From Opitutales bacterium (lineage in GTDB: Bacteria; Verrucomicrobiota; Verrucomicrobiia; Opitutales; UBA953): a stretch of DNA of 64,000 nucleotides. This document shows, piece by piece, positions 21,322 through 30,237 of this stretch. The stretch spans positions 1 to 64,000 of the forward strand of contig SIAU01000001.1 of assembly GCA_009691685.1 (NCBI GenBank), in the 5' to 3' direction. Under the pieces are notes generated by a model. The model was given only the letters and a program-made list of their open reading frames with translations, did no database searches and was not told the origin of the DNA. The position numbers and the translations under genes were made by a program. Every line of letters begins with the position of its first letter. The stretch's first letter is position 1.

Positions 21322-23046
21322 TTAGCGCAATTCTTTGCCCGCACCGTCGAATAATTTAAACGTTTCAATGCTGTAAGTAGCGTCAGGCTTAGTGCCCAGA
21401 CGAACCTTACATGACTTCATTAAATCGCGGAAATATTCCCGGTCTTCTTTCACGATGCGATCCAAGTTAATCGGGTGAAGCAGAATATTAATTTCTAATT
21501 CTTTATCCGGACCCACTTGTTCGCGCAAACGACGGATCACGCTTAAAAGCTTACGCTGAATTTCTACCGAGACGGTTCGAGGATTTTTAACGATACCGCG
21601 ACCCTGACAATGCGGACAATCCATGTACATCGAAGTCGTATTCGATTCGGTGTGACGCTGACGTGTCATCTGCAGCACGCCTAATTGGGAAATCGGTAAA
21701 ATCTGGTGCTTGGCTCGATCGTCTTCCATCGCCTCGCGCAAAGTATCGTAAACGGTTTTACGATCTTTGGGGTTTTTCATATCGATCGTATCAATCATGA
21801 TTAAGCCCCCTAAATTGCGGAGCTTGATTTGGCGGGCCCCTTCGGTCACGGCCTCGATATTGGCCTGTAAAATATAGTCTTTACCATCTTTGGTCGTACC
21901 GCGGTGCGAGCCCGTGTTAACGTCAATCGCGGTCAGCGCTTCGGTTTCATCAATCACAATTTCGCCACCGCTGGGCAGTGGAACGCGACGTTGGAAAAGT
22001 TGTTCAATCTGACGTTCGATATTATAGCGTTCGAAAACGGGAATCGGGTCTTTATAAAGTTCGACTCGTGATTTTGAACGAGGAGAAATCTCGGCGACTA
22101 ATTCTTGGACGATTTTAAAGTCCTCGGGATTATCGACCAAAATACGGTCCACTTCTTCGGTGAGAAAATCGCGAACGGTTCGTTCGATTAAACCTGGCTC
22201 AGTGTAGAGTAGAATCGCCTTTTGTTCCGACTTGTTAATCTTCTCAACAATCGATTGCCAGCGGCGCAGTAACATATGGAGATCGCGCACAAACCAACGC
22301 GCTTGCTTACCTTCACCCGCCGTGCGGATGATTACACCCATCCCTTCAGGAATTGTGAGTGAGCGTAAAATATCCTTCAAACGTTCACGCTCGGGAGCTT
22401 CTTCAATTTTTCGGGAAACACCGCAAGCGCCACTGAAGGGCATTAAAACTAAAAATCTTCCAGGCAGGGCGATGTTGGTTGTCGAACGTGGACCCTTGGT
22501 TCCGATGGTGTCTTTAACGACCTGAATGACGATATCAGACCCCGCAGGAAACAGCGTCGGAATGTCTTTCGCTTGGTAGCGCGCTTTACGTTGTTTTTGT
22601 TCAGCCGATTCATTGTCGCGGATGAATTCAACCTGCGAGTCATTCGCGGCGGGTAACATATCCCAGTAATGCAGGAAGGCATTTTTAGACTGACCGATAT
22701 CGACGAAGGCGGCTTTTAATCCGGCTTCGAGATTTTGTACGCGACCTTTAAAGATTGAACCGACCATGCGGTTTTCGCCTTTGTGTTCGATTTCAAATTT
22801 ATCGAGCACGCCGTTCGTGAGTAGGGCGACGCGCTTTTCGAGCGTCTCGGCATTAATGACGAGTTCGTGATAATTAGCACGGTCTTTGGAGAAGTGCTTC
22901 ACGATGCGTTGTAAGAGCGGTAACTCTTTGCGACGCTGCGCGGCTTCTTCAGCGAGTTGCTTAGGATCAACCCCAGAGGAAGTCGGCGGTGTGCTTTCTT
23001 CAGGGAGGTCGTTTAGGTTATCGTCGGAATTATTTGGGTCGGTCAT
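21322..23046 (-). CDS. rng: Ribonuclease E/G family protein, catalytic region only with no long C-terminal scaffold
   Basis: S1 region NRMVGSIFKGRVQNLEAGLKAAFVDIGQSKNAFLHYWD; GGEIVIDETEALTAIDVNTG; GGLIMIDTIDMKNPKDR; CPHCQGRG. Confidence 0.93.
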   Translation of the reverse strand: MTDPNNSDDNLNDLPEESTPPTSSGVDPKQLAEEAAQRRKELPLLQRIVKHFSKDRANYHELVINAETLEKRVALLTNGVLDKFEIEHKGENRMVGSIFKGRVQNLEAGLKAAFVDIGQSKNAFLHYWDMLPAANDSQVEFIRDNESAEQKQRKARYQAKDIPTLFPAGSDIVIQVVKDTIGTKGPRSTTNIALPGRFLVLMPFSGACGVSRKIEEAPERERLKDILRSLTIPEGMGVIIRTAGEGKQARWFVRDLHMLLRRWQSIVEKINKSEQKAILLYTEPGLIERTVRDFLTEEVDRILVDNPEDFKIVQELVAEISPRSKSRVELYKDPIPVFERYNIERQIEQLFQRRVPLPSGGEIVIDETEALTAIDVNTGSHRGTTKDGKDYILQANIEAVTEGARQIKLRNLGGLIMIDTIDMKNPKDRKTVYDTLREAMEDDRAKHQILPISQLGVLQMTRQRHTESNTTSMYMDCPHCQGRGIVKNPRTVSVEIQRKLLSVIRRLREQVGPDKELEINILLHPINLDRIVKEDREYFRDLMKSCKVRLGTKPDATYSIETFKLFDGAGKELR

Positions 23047-23061
23047 CGCAGTAGTATGGCG

Positions 23062-24390
23062 TTAAATGCCAGTTACCGGAGTCCCCCTATTCTCACCGCC
23101 ATCCACCGAATGTCGGTGAACGCTCTGGACTAATCCGAGAAGCAAAAAGCAGCTGAGAATAAAGGACCCCCCGTAACTGAGGAAAGGTAGTGGAACGCCC
23201 GTGACGGGCATTAAATCGATATTCATGCCGATATTAATAACGACATGGGTGCCGATAATCACCGCGGCACCAATTGCTAACAAAGATCCAAAGCGGTCGA
23301 TGGCCAATAATGCGGTTCGCACAACGCGCCAGAGCAACAACGCAAAAGCGACAACGACAAAGACTCCGCCGCGGAAACCAATTTCTTCAGCCATTCCCGA
23401 AAATAGAAAATCATTATGCGCCGCGGCTTCGGGAAGGTAACCATACTTCGCTTGCGTGCCCTTGCCGATGCCCTGTCCTTCTAATCCACCACGACCGACG
23501 GCGATGACAGCCTGTTTCACATTCCACGTCGCCCCGCGTCCACGCGGATCAATGATGGAAGGTGCCACAAAGGAAAGTAAACGTTCGCGTTGATAATCCT
23601 TCAAAAGAAAAAACCAGGCCGTTTCTTCATGTTTTCCGCGGATCGCTTTGGCGGGATTTAAATCATCGGCATGCGCTTTAGCGTACGCTGTCACTTTGGA
23701 AGCGTAAGAAACTAAATCGACGGCGACCACGGCTCCCAATAAGACGGCACTCAATCCCGCCACCATGAAAAACCTGGAACTCAGGCCGGCAACAAACAAT
23801 AAGGCAAATGACAGTGGAAGGTAGATGAGGGCTGAGCCTAAGTCAGGCTGTACAAAAATCAAGACAAAGGGTAGGCCGGCCGCGGCTAAAACCTTGACCA
23901 CCGTGGGCCACGACTTACGCCACGATCCAATCGGATTTAAGACCAAGACCGCCGCGATAAAAATGAGGACGGAAACTTTGGCGAACTCGGAAGGCTGAAT
24001 GGAAAAAGGACCGAAATCCATCCAGCGGCGCGCCCCGTTAATACTGCGAATAAATGAACCAATATTTATTTTAAAAATTGCACACAAAGATATCGGTACC
24101 AGCAGGAGTGCCCCGATTAAATAAATGCGGCGGGCGTGGACACGCAGCTTGCGATAGTCCAATGAGGAAATCATCCAATAAGCCACCCAACCAATACCCA
24201 AATAAATCATCTGCGGCGTTTCAAAATTGGTCTGTCGGTACGAGCCTGCTGATTGAATGGCGACGACGCCTAAGGTACTTAAAAATAAAATAATGACCAC
24301 CTGCGTCCAGTCCGTCCGCCAAGAAAAATTGGCAAATTTATCCCACCAGGCGGACACCTGAGCTCCTTCACTCTCAAAAAGACGGGACAT
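23062..24390 (-). CDS. rodA: RodA/FtsW/SpoVE family cell-shape glycosyltransferase
   Basis: Polytopic; FGPFSIQPSEFAKVSVLIF, GKGTQAKYGYLPEAAAHNDFLFSGMAEEIGF, VTGVPLPFLSYGGSF; ATG at 24390 preferred to upstream TTG. Confidence 0.93.
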   Translation of the reverse strand: MSRLFESEGAQVSAWWDKFANFSWRTDWTQVVIILFLSTLGVVAIQSAGSYRQTNFETPQMIYLGIGWVAYWMISSLDYRKLRVHARRIYLIGALLLVPISLCAIFKINIGSFIRSINGARRWMDFGPFSIQPSEFAKVSVLIFIAAVLVLNPIGSWRKSWPTVVKVLAAAGLPFVLIFVQPDLGSALIYLPLSFALLFVAGLSSRFFMVAGLSAVLLGAVVAVDLVSYASKVTAYAKAHADDLNPAKAIRGKHEETAWFFLLKDYQRERLLSFVAPSIIDPRGRGATWNVKQAVIAVGRGGLEGQGIGKGTQAKYGYLPEAAAHNDFLFSGMAEEIGFRGGVFVVVAFALLLWRVVRTALLAIDRFGSLLAIGAAVIIGTHVVINIGMNIDLMPVTGVPLPFLSYGGSFILSCFLLLGLVQSVHRHSVDGGENRGTPVTGI

Positions 24391-24499
24391 CTCTAAAATC
24401 AAACATCTAAAAGACAATGTGCAAGGCGAACCTCCCGAAAGGGCTTGCGGACTGGGCGGAGCTGGTAACTTTTAAAGCCGACCACACCGCTTCAACTGC

Positions 24500-25936
24500 A
24501 TGGCATTTGCCACCGATCAAAGTACAATTTCCGTAGTCATCTTTTTTGCAGGGATGGTGGTCGCTTACGTTTTCTTGAAAAGGCGAGCGTCCGCCGTGCA
24601 GACCATGTTCGAGCAGCGTTTAAAAAATGAAATCGAGCTAGCGAAACGGGAGGCCTCGCTGGAAACCTCTGAACTACAAGTTAAAGTGGGAGCCTCCCAA
24701 CGGGAGGCCGGTCGACTCCTGGCGCTTGCTCAATCCGAGGCCGAAGCCGTCGACGCCTTAAAAACCGCCAATGAAAAAGAGCGTGAGTTTTTACAAAAAG
24801 AAATATTACGACTCTCGGGCTTAAAAGCCGATGAAGCTAAACGTCTCGCGTTTGAATCATTACAAAAAAAATATGAGGGTGAAGCACGACGCTTGCGTGA
24901 AGAAACCCTCAACCGTCCCGAACAAGAAACCGAAGAAGAAGCTCGGCGGATTTTAATCACGGCGATGCAAAGGTTGACGACGACGACGACGCAAGATGCC
25001 ACCGCTGTTTCCGTTTCTATACCCGGTGAAGATATGAAGGGACGTTTAATTGGTCGTGAGGGTCGCAACATTCGTACCTTCGAACAAAGCACGGGGGCCA
25101 CCCTGCTCGTCGATGAAACTCCGGGCATGGTTTTAATTTCTTGTTTCGATCCCGTCCGTCGCGAAGTCGCTCGTATCGCCCTAGAAAGAATGGTTAAGGA
25201 TGGTCGCATCACCCCCACTTTAATTGAGGATTTTGTCCTGACGGCAGAAAATGAAGTCACGCGACACGCCCAACATCTCGGCCACGAAGCGGTAAGAGAT
25301 TTAGGTCTTCCACCAATGGATGTGAAGGTCGAAGAATTATTGGGCCGACTGCACTTCCGTTTATCCTCCAATCAAAATACTTTAGCTCACTCCGTCGAAG
25401 TCGCCCAAGTCTGCGCCGTACTCGCGGCTGAAATTGGTATCGACCCCGTGCTCGCGAAACGCGCGGGATTATTACACGATTTAGGAAAAGCGATTGATGC
25501 GGATAATGGATTAACTCATGCCGCCGCCGGAGCGAATCTCCTTCGTCGCGTCGGCGAAGACCCACGCGTCGTCAACGCCGTCGCCGCTCACCACCGCGAA
25601 GTAGAAGCGGAAAGTTTATTCGCACCGCTCGTGATGATTGCGGATAGCGTTTCCGGCTCACGCCCGGGCGCTCGTTCATCGACTTTAGAAAGTTACGCTC
25701 AACGCGTGAAGAATCTTGAAGAGTTAGTGCTCACCTTTGAAGGCGTCAAAGAAGCCTACGCCTTTCAATCGGGCCGCGAACTTCGCGTAATCGTCGATCC
25801 CGTGAAAGTGGACGACTTTGCCGCGAGCGAATTACTTCGCCGACTCCGTTCCGCGATTGAGGAAAAACTCTCCTACCAGGGTAACATCAAAATTACCCTG
25901 ATCCGAGAGCAGCGCTTTACCGACGAGGCTCGCTAG
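24500..25936 (+). CDS. rny: Ribonuclease Y
   Basis: N-terminal TM then coiled coil; KH domain GRLIGREGRNIRTFEQSTGATLLVDETPG; HD domain AGLLHDLGKAID. Confidence 0.97.
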   Translation: MAFATDQSTISVVIFFAGMVVAYVFLKRRASAVQTMFEQRLKNEIELAKREASLETSELQVKVGASQREAGRLLALAQSEAEAVDALKTANEKEREFLQKEILRLSGLKADEAKRLAFESLQKKYEGEARRLREETLNRPEQETEEEARRILITAMQRLTTTTTQDATAVSVSIPGEDMKGRLIGREGRNIRTFEQSTGATLLVDETPGMVLISCFDPVRREVARIALERMVKDGRITPTLIEDFVLTAENEVTRHAQHLGHEAVRDLGLPPMDVKVEELLGRLHFRLSSNQNTLAHSVEVAQVCAVLAAEIGIDPVLAKRAGLLHDLGKAIDADNGLTHAAAGANLLRRVGEDPRVVNAVAAHHREVEAESLFAPLVMIADSVSGSRPGARSSTLESYAQRVKNLEELVLTFEGVKEAYAFQSGRELRVIVDPVKVDDFAASELLRRLRSAIEEKLSYQGNIKITLIREQRFTDEAR

Positions 25937-26066
25937 ACCCTGGGTTAGCCCACCTCAATTAAAGGCCTAAAAGGCCGAATTATGAACAAATTTTCACCAT
26001 TTTGGCGGAATGGGGACTTTCTTATTGTTAAAGTAGGGGGAGACACTTATTCACAGGGGTTCTAAG

Positions 26067-26189
26067 ATGAAAATCTTAGCACCTTCGGTACCTCTCTTAT
26101 TCAACATAAGTCAAAAGCAGGAAACCGAAAATACCGACCCATCAGCCACAACGGCCGAGACGGTCATCACCCAGCGACCTATTAAATAA
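26067..26189 (+). CDS. Possible 40-aa small ORF
   Basis: ATG...TAA encodes MKILAPSVPLLFNISQKQETENTDPSATTAETVITQRPIK; below the track cutoff; start codon lies in a perfect hairpin. Confidence 0.25.
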   Translation: MKILAPSVPLLFNISQKQETENTDPSATTAETVITQRPIK

Positions 26190-26209
26190 GTCGCCACATC
26201 CAAGAGAAC

Positions 26210-26998
26210 ATGAACCCAGAAGAAAATAAAGGTCAGGAAAATACTTCCTCACCGTCCGTTGCCCCCGTGGCAACAAACCCAGCACCACGCATTACCGAAT
26301 CTAAGTTGGAAGTCGCTCACGCGACCCTCCCCCCTATGTCAGTAATCGGTGCTTCCACCGAACCCGCCGTCAAACCCGGAACTATCTCAACACCTAAGCA
26401 ATTTGGTCGTCGTGGTACTCCTTCAAACGTCGCCCCCAGTGGCAAAACCGCAAACTCACGCCCTTCCATCGGCGTGATCGAAAATCCCGCTCAAGTCACC
26501 GAATCACTTTCGGGTGAATTGGCCAAACAGCCTCGTCCAACTCAAGCCGCTCCTGCATCTTACCAAGCTCCTCGCGAGCCTCGCCAAGAACAGCCGCGTC
26601 ATGAGCAGCCGCGTCATGAGCAACAACGTTTTGAACGTGACGCTCGCCCTCCACAATATCGTGCCCCACGTGAACCACAACATGAGCGCCAAGAAAACGC
26701 CTATGCTGCGCCACAAGCTCGTCGTGAACCGCGCCCTGAACGTCAAAAGCTGCACATCGATCCCGTCGTGATTCCTGAACAATCACCGATTGGTTTTTGG
26801 GCTAACTTAAAACGCAAAATTGCTTCTCTTTTCGGTATTTCCGTAAAGTCGACAGCAACGGCATCACTAAATCGAAACCCTCAGCGCAGTCGCGGTCCTC
26901 GTGATTATCGCGACGGTCCTCGCCCTCATGGCGGCCAAGGTGGTCCGCGTCGCGGAAGTCGACCAAACTTCCGTCGACAAGGTCCTCGCCAAGGATAA
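26210..26998 (+). CDS. Intrinsically disordered Pro/Arg/Gln-rich protein with amphipathic segment and RG-rich C-terminus
   Basis: EQPRHEQPRHEQQRFERDARPPQYRAPREP; SPIGFWANLKRKIASLFGISVKS; C-term RNPQRSRGPRDYRDGPRPHGGQGGPRRGSRPNFRRQGPRQG. Confidence 0.75.
   Translation: MNPEENKGQENTSSPSVAPVATNPAPRITESKLEVAHATLPPMSVIGASTEPAVKPGTISTPKQFGRRGTPSNVAPSGKTANSRPSIGVIENPAQVTESLSGELAKQPRPTQAAPASYQAPREPRQEQPRHEQPRHEQQRFERDARPPQYRAPREPQHERQENAYAAPQARREPRPERQKLHIDPVVIPEQSPIGFWANLKRKIASLFGISVKSTATASLNRNPQRSRGPRDYRDGPRPHGGQGGPRRGSRPNFRRQGPRQG
26591..26620 (+). repeat. Two perfect tandem copies of a 15-bp unit encoding QPRHE
   Basis: cagccgcgtcatgag x2, followed by a degenerate copy. Confidence 0.9.
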
Positions 26999-27004
26999 AA
27001 AATT

Positions 27005-27033
27005 AGGGGGTGCAATTTGCACCCCCTTTTTTT
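27005..27033 (+). terminator. Rho-independent terminator after the disordered-protein gene
   Basis: aGGGGGTGCAatTTGCACCCCCttttttt. Confidence 0.92.
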
Positions 27034-27049
27034 ATATAAAAATTAAATC

Positions 27050-28342
27050 ATGCTCGAAGTCGCACGCATTCGTGGAGGCAATCCCATCAAAGGTTCACTG
27101 CGTGCGTCGGGTTCAAAAAATTCCGCTCTCCCTATTTTAGCGGCCGCCCTCCTCACCCACGAAACCGTCACGCTGCACAACGTTCCGAATTTGAGTGACG
27201 TGCGCTTCATGGTTGAAATTTTAAAACACCAAGGAGCAAAAATAGAGAATCCAAAAAAAGGCACTTGGACAATCACGGCGGAAGAAATCACCCATCGCAC
27301 TCCTTATGATTTAGTACGAAAGATGAGAGCTTCGGTCTGTCTACTCGGCGCCTTAGTCGGACGACTCCGCCAAGCCGAGATGGCGCTTCCTGGTGGCTGT
27401 ATCATCGGCATTCGTCCGATTGATTTACACTTAAAAGGTTTAGAAACTTTAAACTGCATCGTCGAAGTAGAAAGCGGCGTGATCAAAGTAAACGCCGAGC
27501 AAGCTCGAGGTGAAAATGTTTTTATGGGCGGTCCGATGGGCAGCACCGTCACTGGCACAGCCAATATCATTATGGCGGCGACACTAACTCCCGGCCTTAC
27601 GAGAATTGAATCTGCGGCCCTCGAACCCGAAATCAGTGACCTTTGTAGTTTACTCAATAAAATGGGCGCGAAAATCAGTGGTCACGGTACACCCTTAATC
27701 ACGATTGAAGGAGTCGAAAAATTACACGGCTGCGAACATACGATTATTTCGGATCGCATTGAAACGGGAACTTATCTCGTCGCGGCAGCGATTACGGGCG
27801 GAGATTTAACGGTGACCCATTGCAACCCTCAACACCTCACCGCGTTTCTCGAAAAACTTAAAGAGGTCGGCGTTAACATCGAAACGAGTGAAGATACGAT
27901 TCGGGCGTTCGGACAACCGACCCAAGCGGTGGAAATTATTACTGAACCTTACCCAGGATTTCCCACCGACCTCCAAGCGCAATTCATGGCCCTGCAATTA
28001 AAAGTACCCGGACGCAGCACCTTTACCGAAAAAATTTATCCGTCACGATTCATGCACGCCGCAGAGTTACAACGGATGGGTGCAGAAATTGCCATCGAAG
28101 GATCCACCGCTGCCGTCTACGGCGATCGCCCACTTTCCGGCGCACCCGTGATGGCCTCCGACTTACGTGCCTCCGCCGCACTGATATTGGCCGCACTCGC
28201 CGCCACGGGCGAAACCTGGGTCCAAAGACTTTATCACTTGGACCGAGGATACGAACAATTCGAAGAAAGACTTCGCAACCTAGGTGCCGACATCGAGCGA
28301 CTGCCCTCCTCCGCCATGCCCAAGGGTTTTGCCGAGGAGTGA
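27050..28342 (+). CDS. murA: UDP-N-acetylglucosamine 1-carboxyvinyltransferase
   Basis: GSLRASGSKNSALPILAAALL; catalytic Cys in LPGGCIIGIRPIDLHLKGLE; GYEQFEERLRNLGADIERL. Confidence 0.97.
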   Translation: MLEVARIRGGNPIKGSLRASGSKNSALPILAAALLTHETVTLHNVPNLSDVRFMVEILKHQGAKIENPKKGTWTITAEEITHRTPYDLVRKMRASVCLLGALVGRLRQAEMALPGGCIIGIRPIDLHLKGLETLNCIVEVESGVIKVNAEQARGENVFMGGPMGSTVTGTANIIMAATLTPGLTRIESAALEPEISDLCSLLNKMGAKISGHGTPLITIEGVEKLHGCEHTIISDRIETGTYLVAAAITGGDLTVTHCNPQHLTAFLEKLKEVGVNIETSEDTIRAFGQPTQAVEIITEPYPGFPTDLQAQFMALQLKVPGRSTFTEKIYPSRFMHAAELQRMGAEIAIEGSTAAVYGDRPLSGAPVMASDLRASAALILAALAATGETWVQRLYHLDRGYEQFEERLRNLGADIERLPSSAMPKGFAEE

Positions 28343-28379
28343 TGATTGCTTAAATAATTTTTCTTCCTAATTTAAACTT

Positions 28380-29426
28380 ATGGCCGCTGGCAAAAATCCT
28401 TCTGACTCTCCCAAAAAAACTTTGGGCAAAGGCGAAGCGGCTTCGCCCGATCGTCACTTAGACCAAGCTTTACGACCCGAAAAATTCGATAGCTTCGTCG
28501 GCCAAGCACGCACCGTGGAACGCTTAAAAGTCATGGTCGGCGCGGCTCGTCGTGAAAGTCGCACCCTCGATCACATTCTCATTCACGGCCCACCTGGCCT
28601 CGGCAAAACCACCCTCGCCATGATTTTAGCGGGCGAGATGAATAAAACCATTCGCATCACTTCCGGACCAGTCATTGAAAAAGCTTCCGACCTTGCTGGT
28701 CTGCTCACGAGTTTACAAGAAGGCGAAATTTTATTCATCGATGAAATCCATCGCATTCCCAAAACGGTAGAAGAATTCTTATATTCAGCGATGGAAGATT
28801 TCCGTATCGATATCATGATCGATCAAGGTCCCAACGCACGGAGCGTTCGTCTCGAATTACCTAAATTTACTCTGATCGGTGCAACCACGCGGACCGGATT
28901 ACTCACCGCGCCACTACGCAGTCGATTCACCTTACAGACTCGCCTCGATTATTATAATCAGGAACAACTCCTCTCGATTGTACAACGCAACGCGCAGTTA
29001 TTAAATCTCACACTCGATTTAGGTGGCGCCGAAGAAGTTTCCCGTCGCGCTAGAGGCACTCCTCGTATCGTGAATAATTTATTACGCTTCACACGCGACT
29101 ACGCACTCGAGCGCGCTGAAGGTAAAGCGGACGCTAAAATTACGGCAGCGGCTTTAGAATTACTTGAAATCGATCAGAATGGTTTAGATGAAATGGATCA
29201 CCGATTCCTCCGAGCGATGGCCGAAAAACACAACGGTGGGCCCGTGGGTTTAAATAGTATCGGTGCTGCCATCGGCGAAGATGCCCATACACTCGAAGAA
29301 GTTCATGAACCCTTTTTAGTGCTCGAAGGCTACATCTCCCGCACGCCCCAAGGTCGCGTTCTTAGCCCAAAAGGCTGGCGAGCAATTGGCCTAGTGCCTC
29401 CCAGCCAAGAAGGTTCGTCACTCTGA
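28380..29426 (+). CDS. ruvB: Holliday junction branch migration helicase RuvB
   Basis: LRPEKFDSFVGQ, HGPPGLGKTTLAMILAGEM, LFIDEIHRIPKTVEEFLYSAMEDF, GATTRTGLLTAPLRSRF. Confidence 0.98.
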   Translation: MAAGKNPSDSPKKTLGKGEAASPDRHLDQALRPEKFDSFVGQARTVERLKVMVGAARRESRTLDHILIHGPPGLGKTTLAMILAGEMNKTIRITSGPVIEKASDLAGLLTSLQEGEILFIDEIHRIPKTVEEFLYSAMEDFRIDIMIDQGPNARSVRLELPKFTLIGATTRTGLLTAPLRSRFTLQTRLDYYNQEQLLSIVQRNAQLLNLTLDLGGAEEVSRRARGTPRIVNNLLRFTRDYALERAEGKADAKITAAALELLEIDQNGLDEMDHRFLRAMAEKHNGGPVGLNSIGAAIGEDAHTLEEVHEPFLVLEGYISRTPQGRVLSPKGWRAIGLVPPSQEGSSL

Positions 29427-29472
29427 CGCTGGACATTGACGCCAGTCATCGGCTAACTTGTCTGCCATAACC

Positions 29473-30237
29473 ATGCCAAAACGTTGGGTCATTAAATTAG
29501 GTTCCGGCCTGCTCACACGCGCAGACGGCAAAGTCGATAGCGCCCAAATCGGACGTATCTGCGACCAGGTAGCCGTACTCATGAAGCGCGGCATCGAAGT
29601 CGTTATCGTCACCTCCGGTGCCGTCGCCTCCGGTATGACTGCCATGAAATTAGTGAAGCGTCCTAAAGATGCCCGCGAACTCCAAGCCTGCGCAACGGTC
29701 GGACAGCCTGAATTAATGTCGGTGTATCGAAAACATTTCGCCCGGCATAATCTACTCGGTGCTCAAATGCTTCTCACTTATTGGGATTTAGATAGTCGCA
29801 CCTGCACCAATAACGCCCGAGCTACTCTGGATTTATTGTTAGCCCGAAAAAAATTCGTTCCGATTATCAATGAGAATGATGCCATCGCGGATGAAGAAAT
29901 TCGCGTCGGCGACAACGATCGTCTCTCCGCTCACGTCGCAGCACTCGTTCAGGCCGATTTATTAATTATTCTCTCCGGCATTGATGGCCTGATGACCAAG
30001 TCTGATGGCACCGGAGAACTGATTCCTCACGTCAAAAAGATTGATGCTAAATTACGCAGCCTCGCCGGGGGCGCGGGTTCCGAACGCAATGTCGGCGGGA
30101 TGATTACTAAATTACAAGCGGCCGAAATTGCTGCTCTTGGAAAAGTAAAAACGCAAATCGCTAATGGCCGTCGGAAAAATGTTCTCCTCGAGATAGCCTC
30201 TCATAAAAAATTAGGAACGCTTTTTGATTTACGATGA
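29473..30237 (+). CDS. proB: Glutamate 5-kinase, short form without a PUA domain
   Basis: RWVIKLGSGLLTRADGKVD, VIVTSGAVASGM, PIINENDAIADEEIRVGDNDRLSAHVAAL; ends after the kinase domain. Confidence 0.94.
   Translation: MPKRWVIKLGSGLLTRADGKVDSAQIGRICDQVAVLMKRGIEVVIVTSGAVASGMTAMKLVKRPKDARELQACATVGQPELMSVYRKHFARHNLLGAQMLLTYWDLDSRTCTNNARATLDLLLARKKFVPIINENDAIADEEIRVGDNDRLSAHVAALVQADLLIILSGIDGLMTKSDGTGELIPHVKKIDAKLRSLAGGAGSERNVGGMITKLQAAEIAALGKVKTQIANGRRKNVLLEIASHKKLGTLFDLR

Noticed and set aside
24730-25371. 213-aa minus ORF inside rny
   Set aside because: Ser/Arg-rich shadow frame opposite a conserved gene.
26496-26786. Overlapping frames (26496-26786 minus, 26504-26782 minus, 26514-26771 plus) in the disordered-protein gene
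   Set aside because: Open because of low-complexity, codon-biased sequence; no independent evidence of coding.
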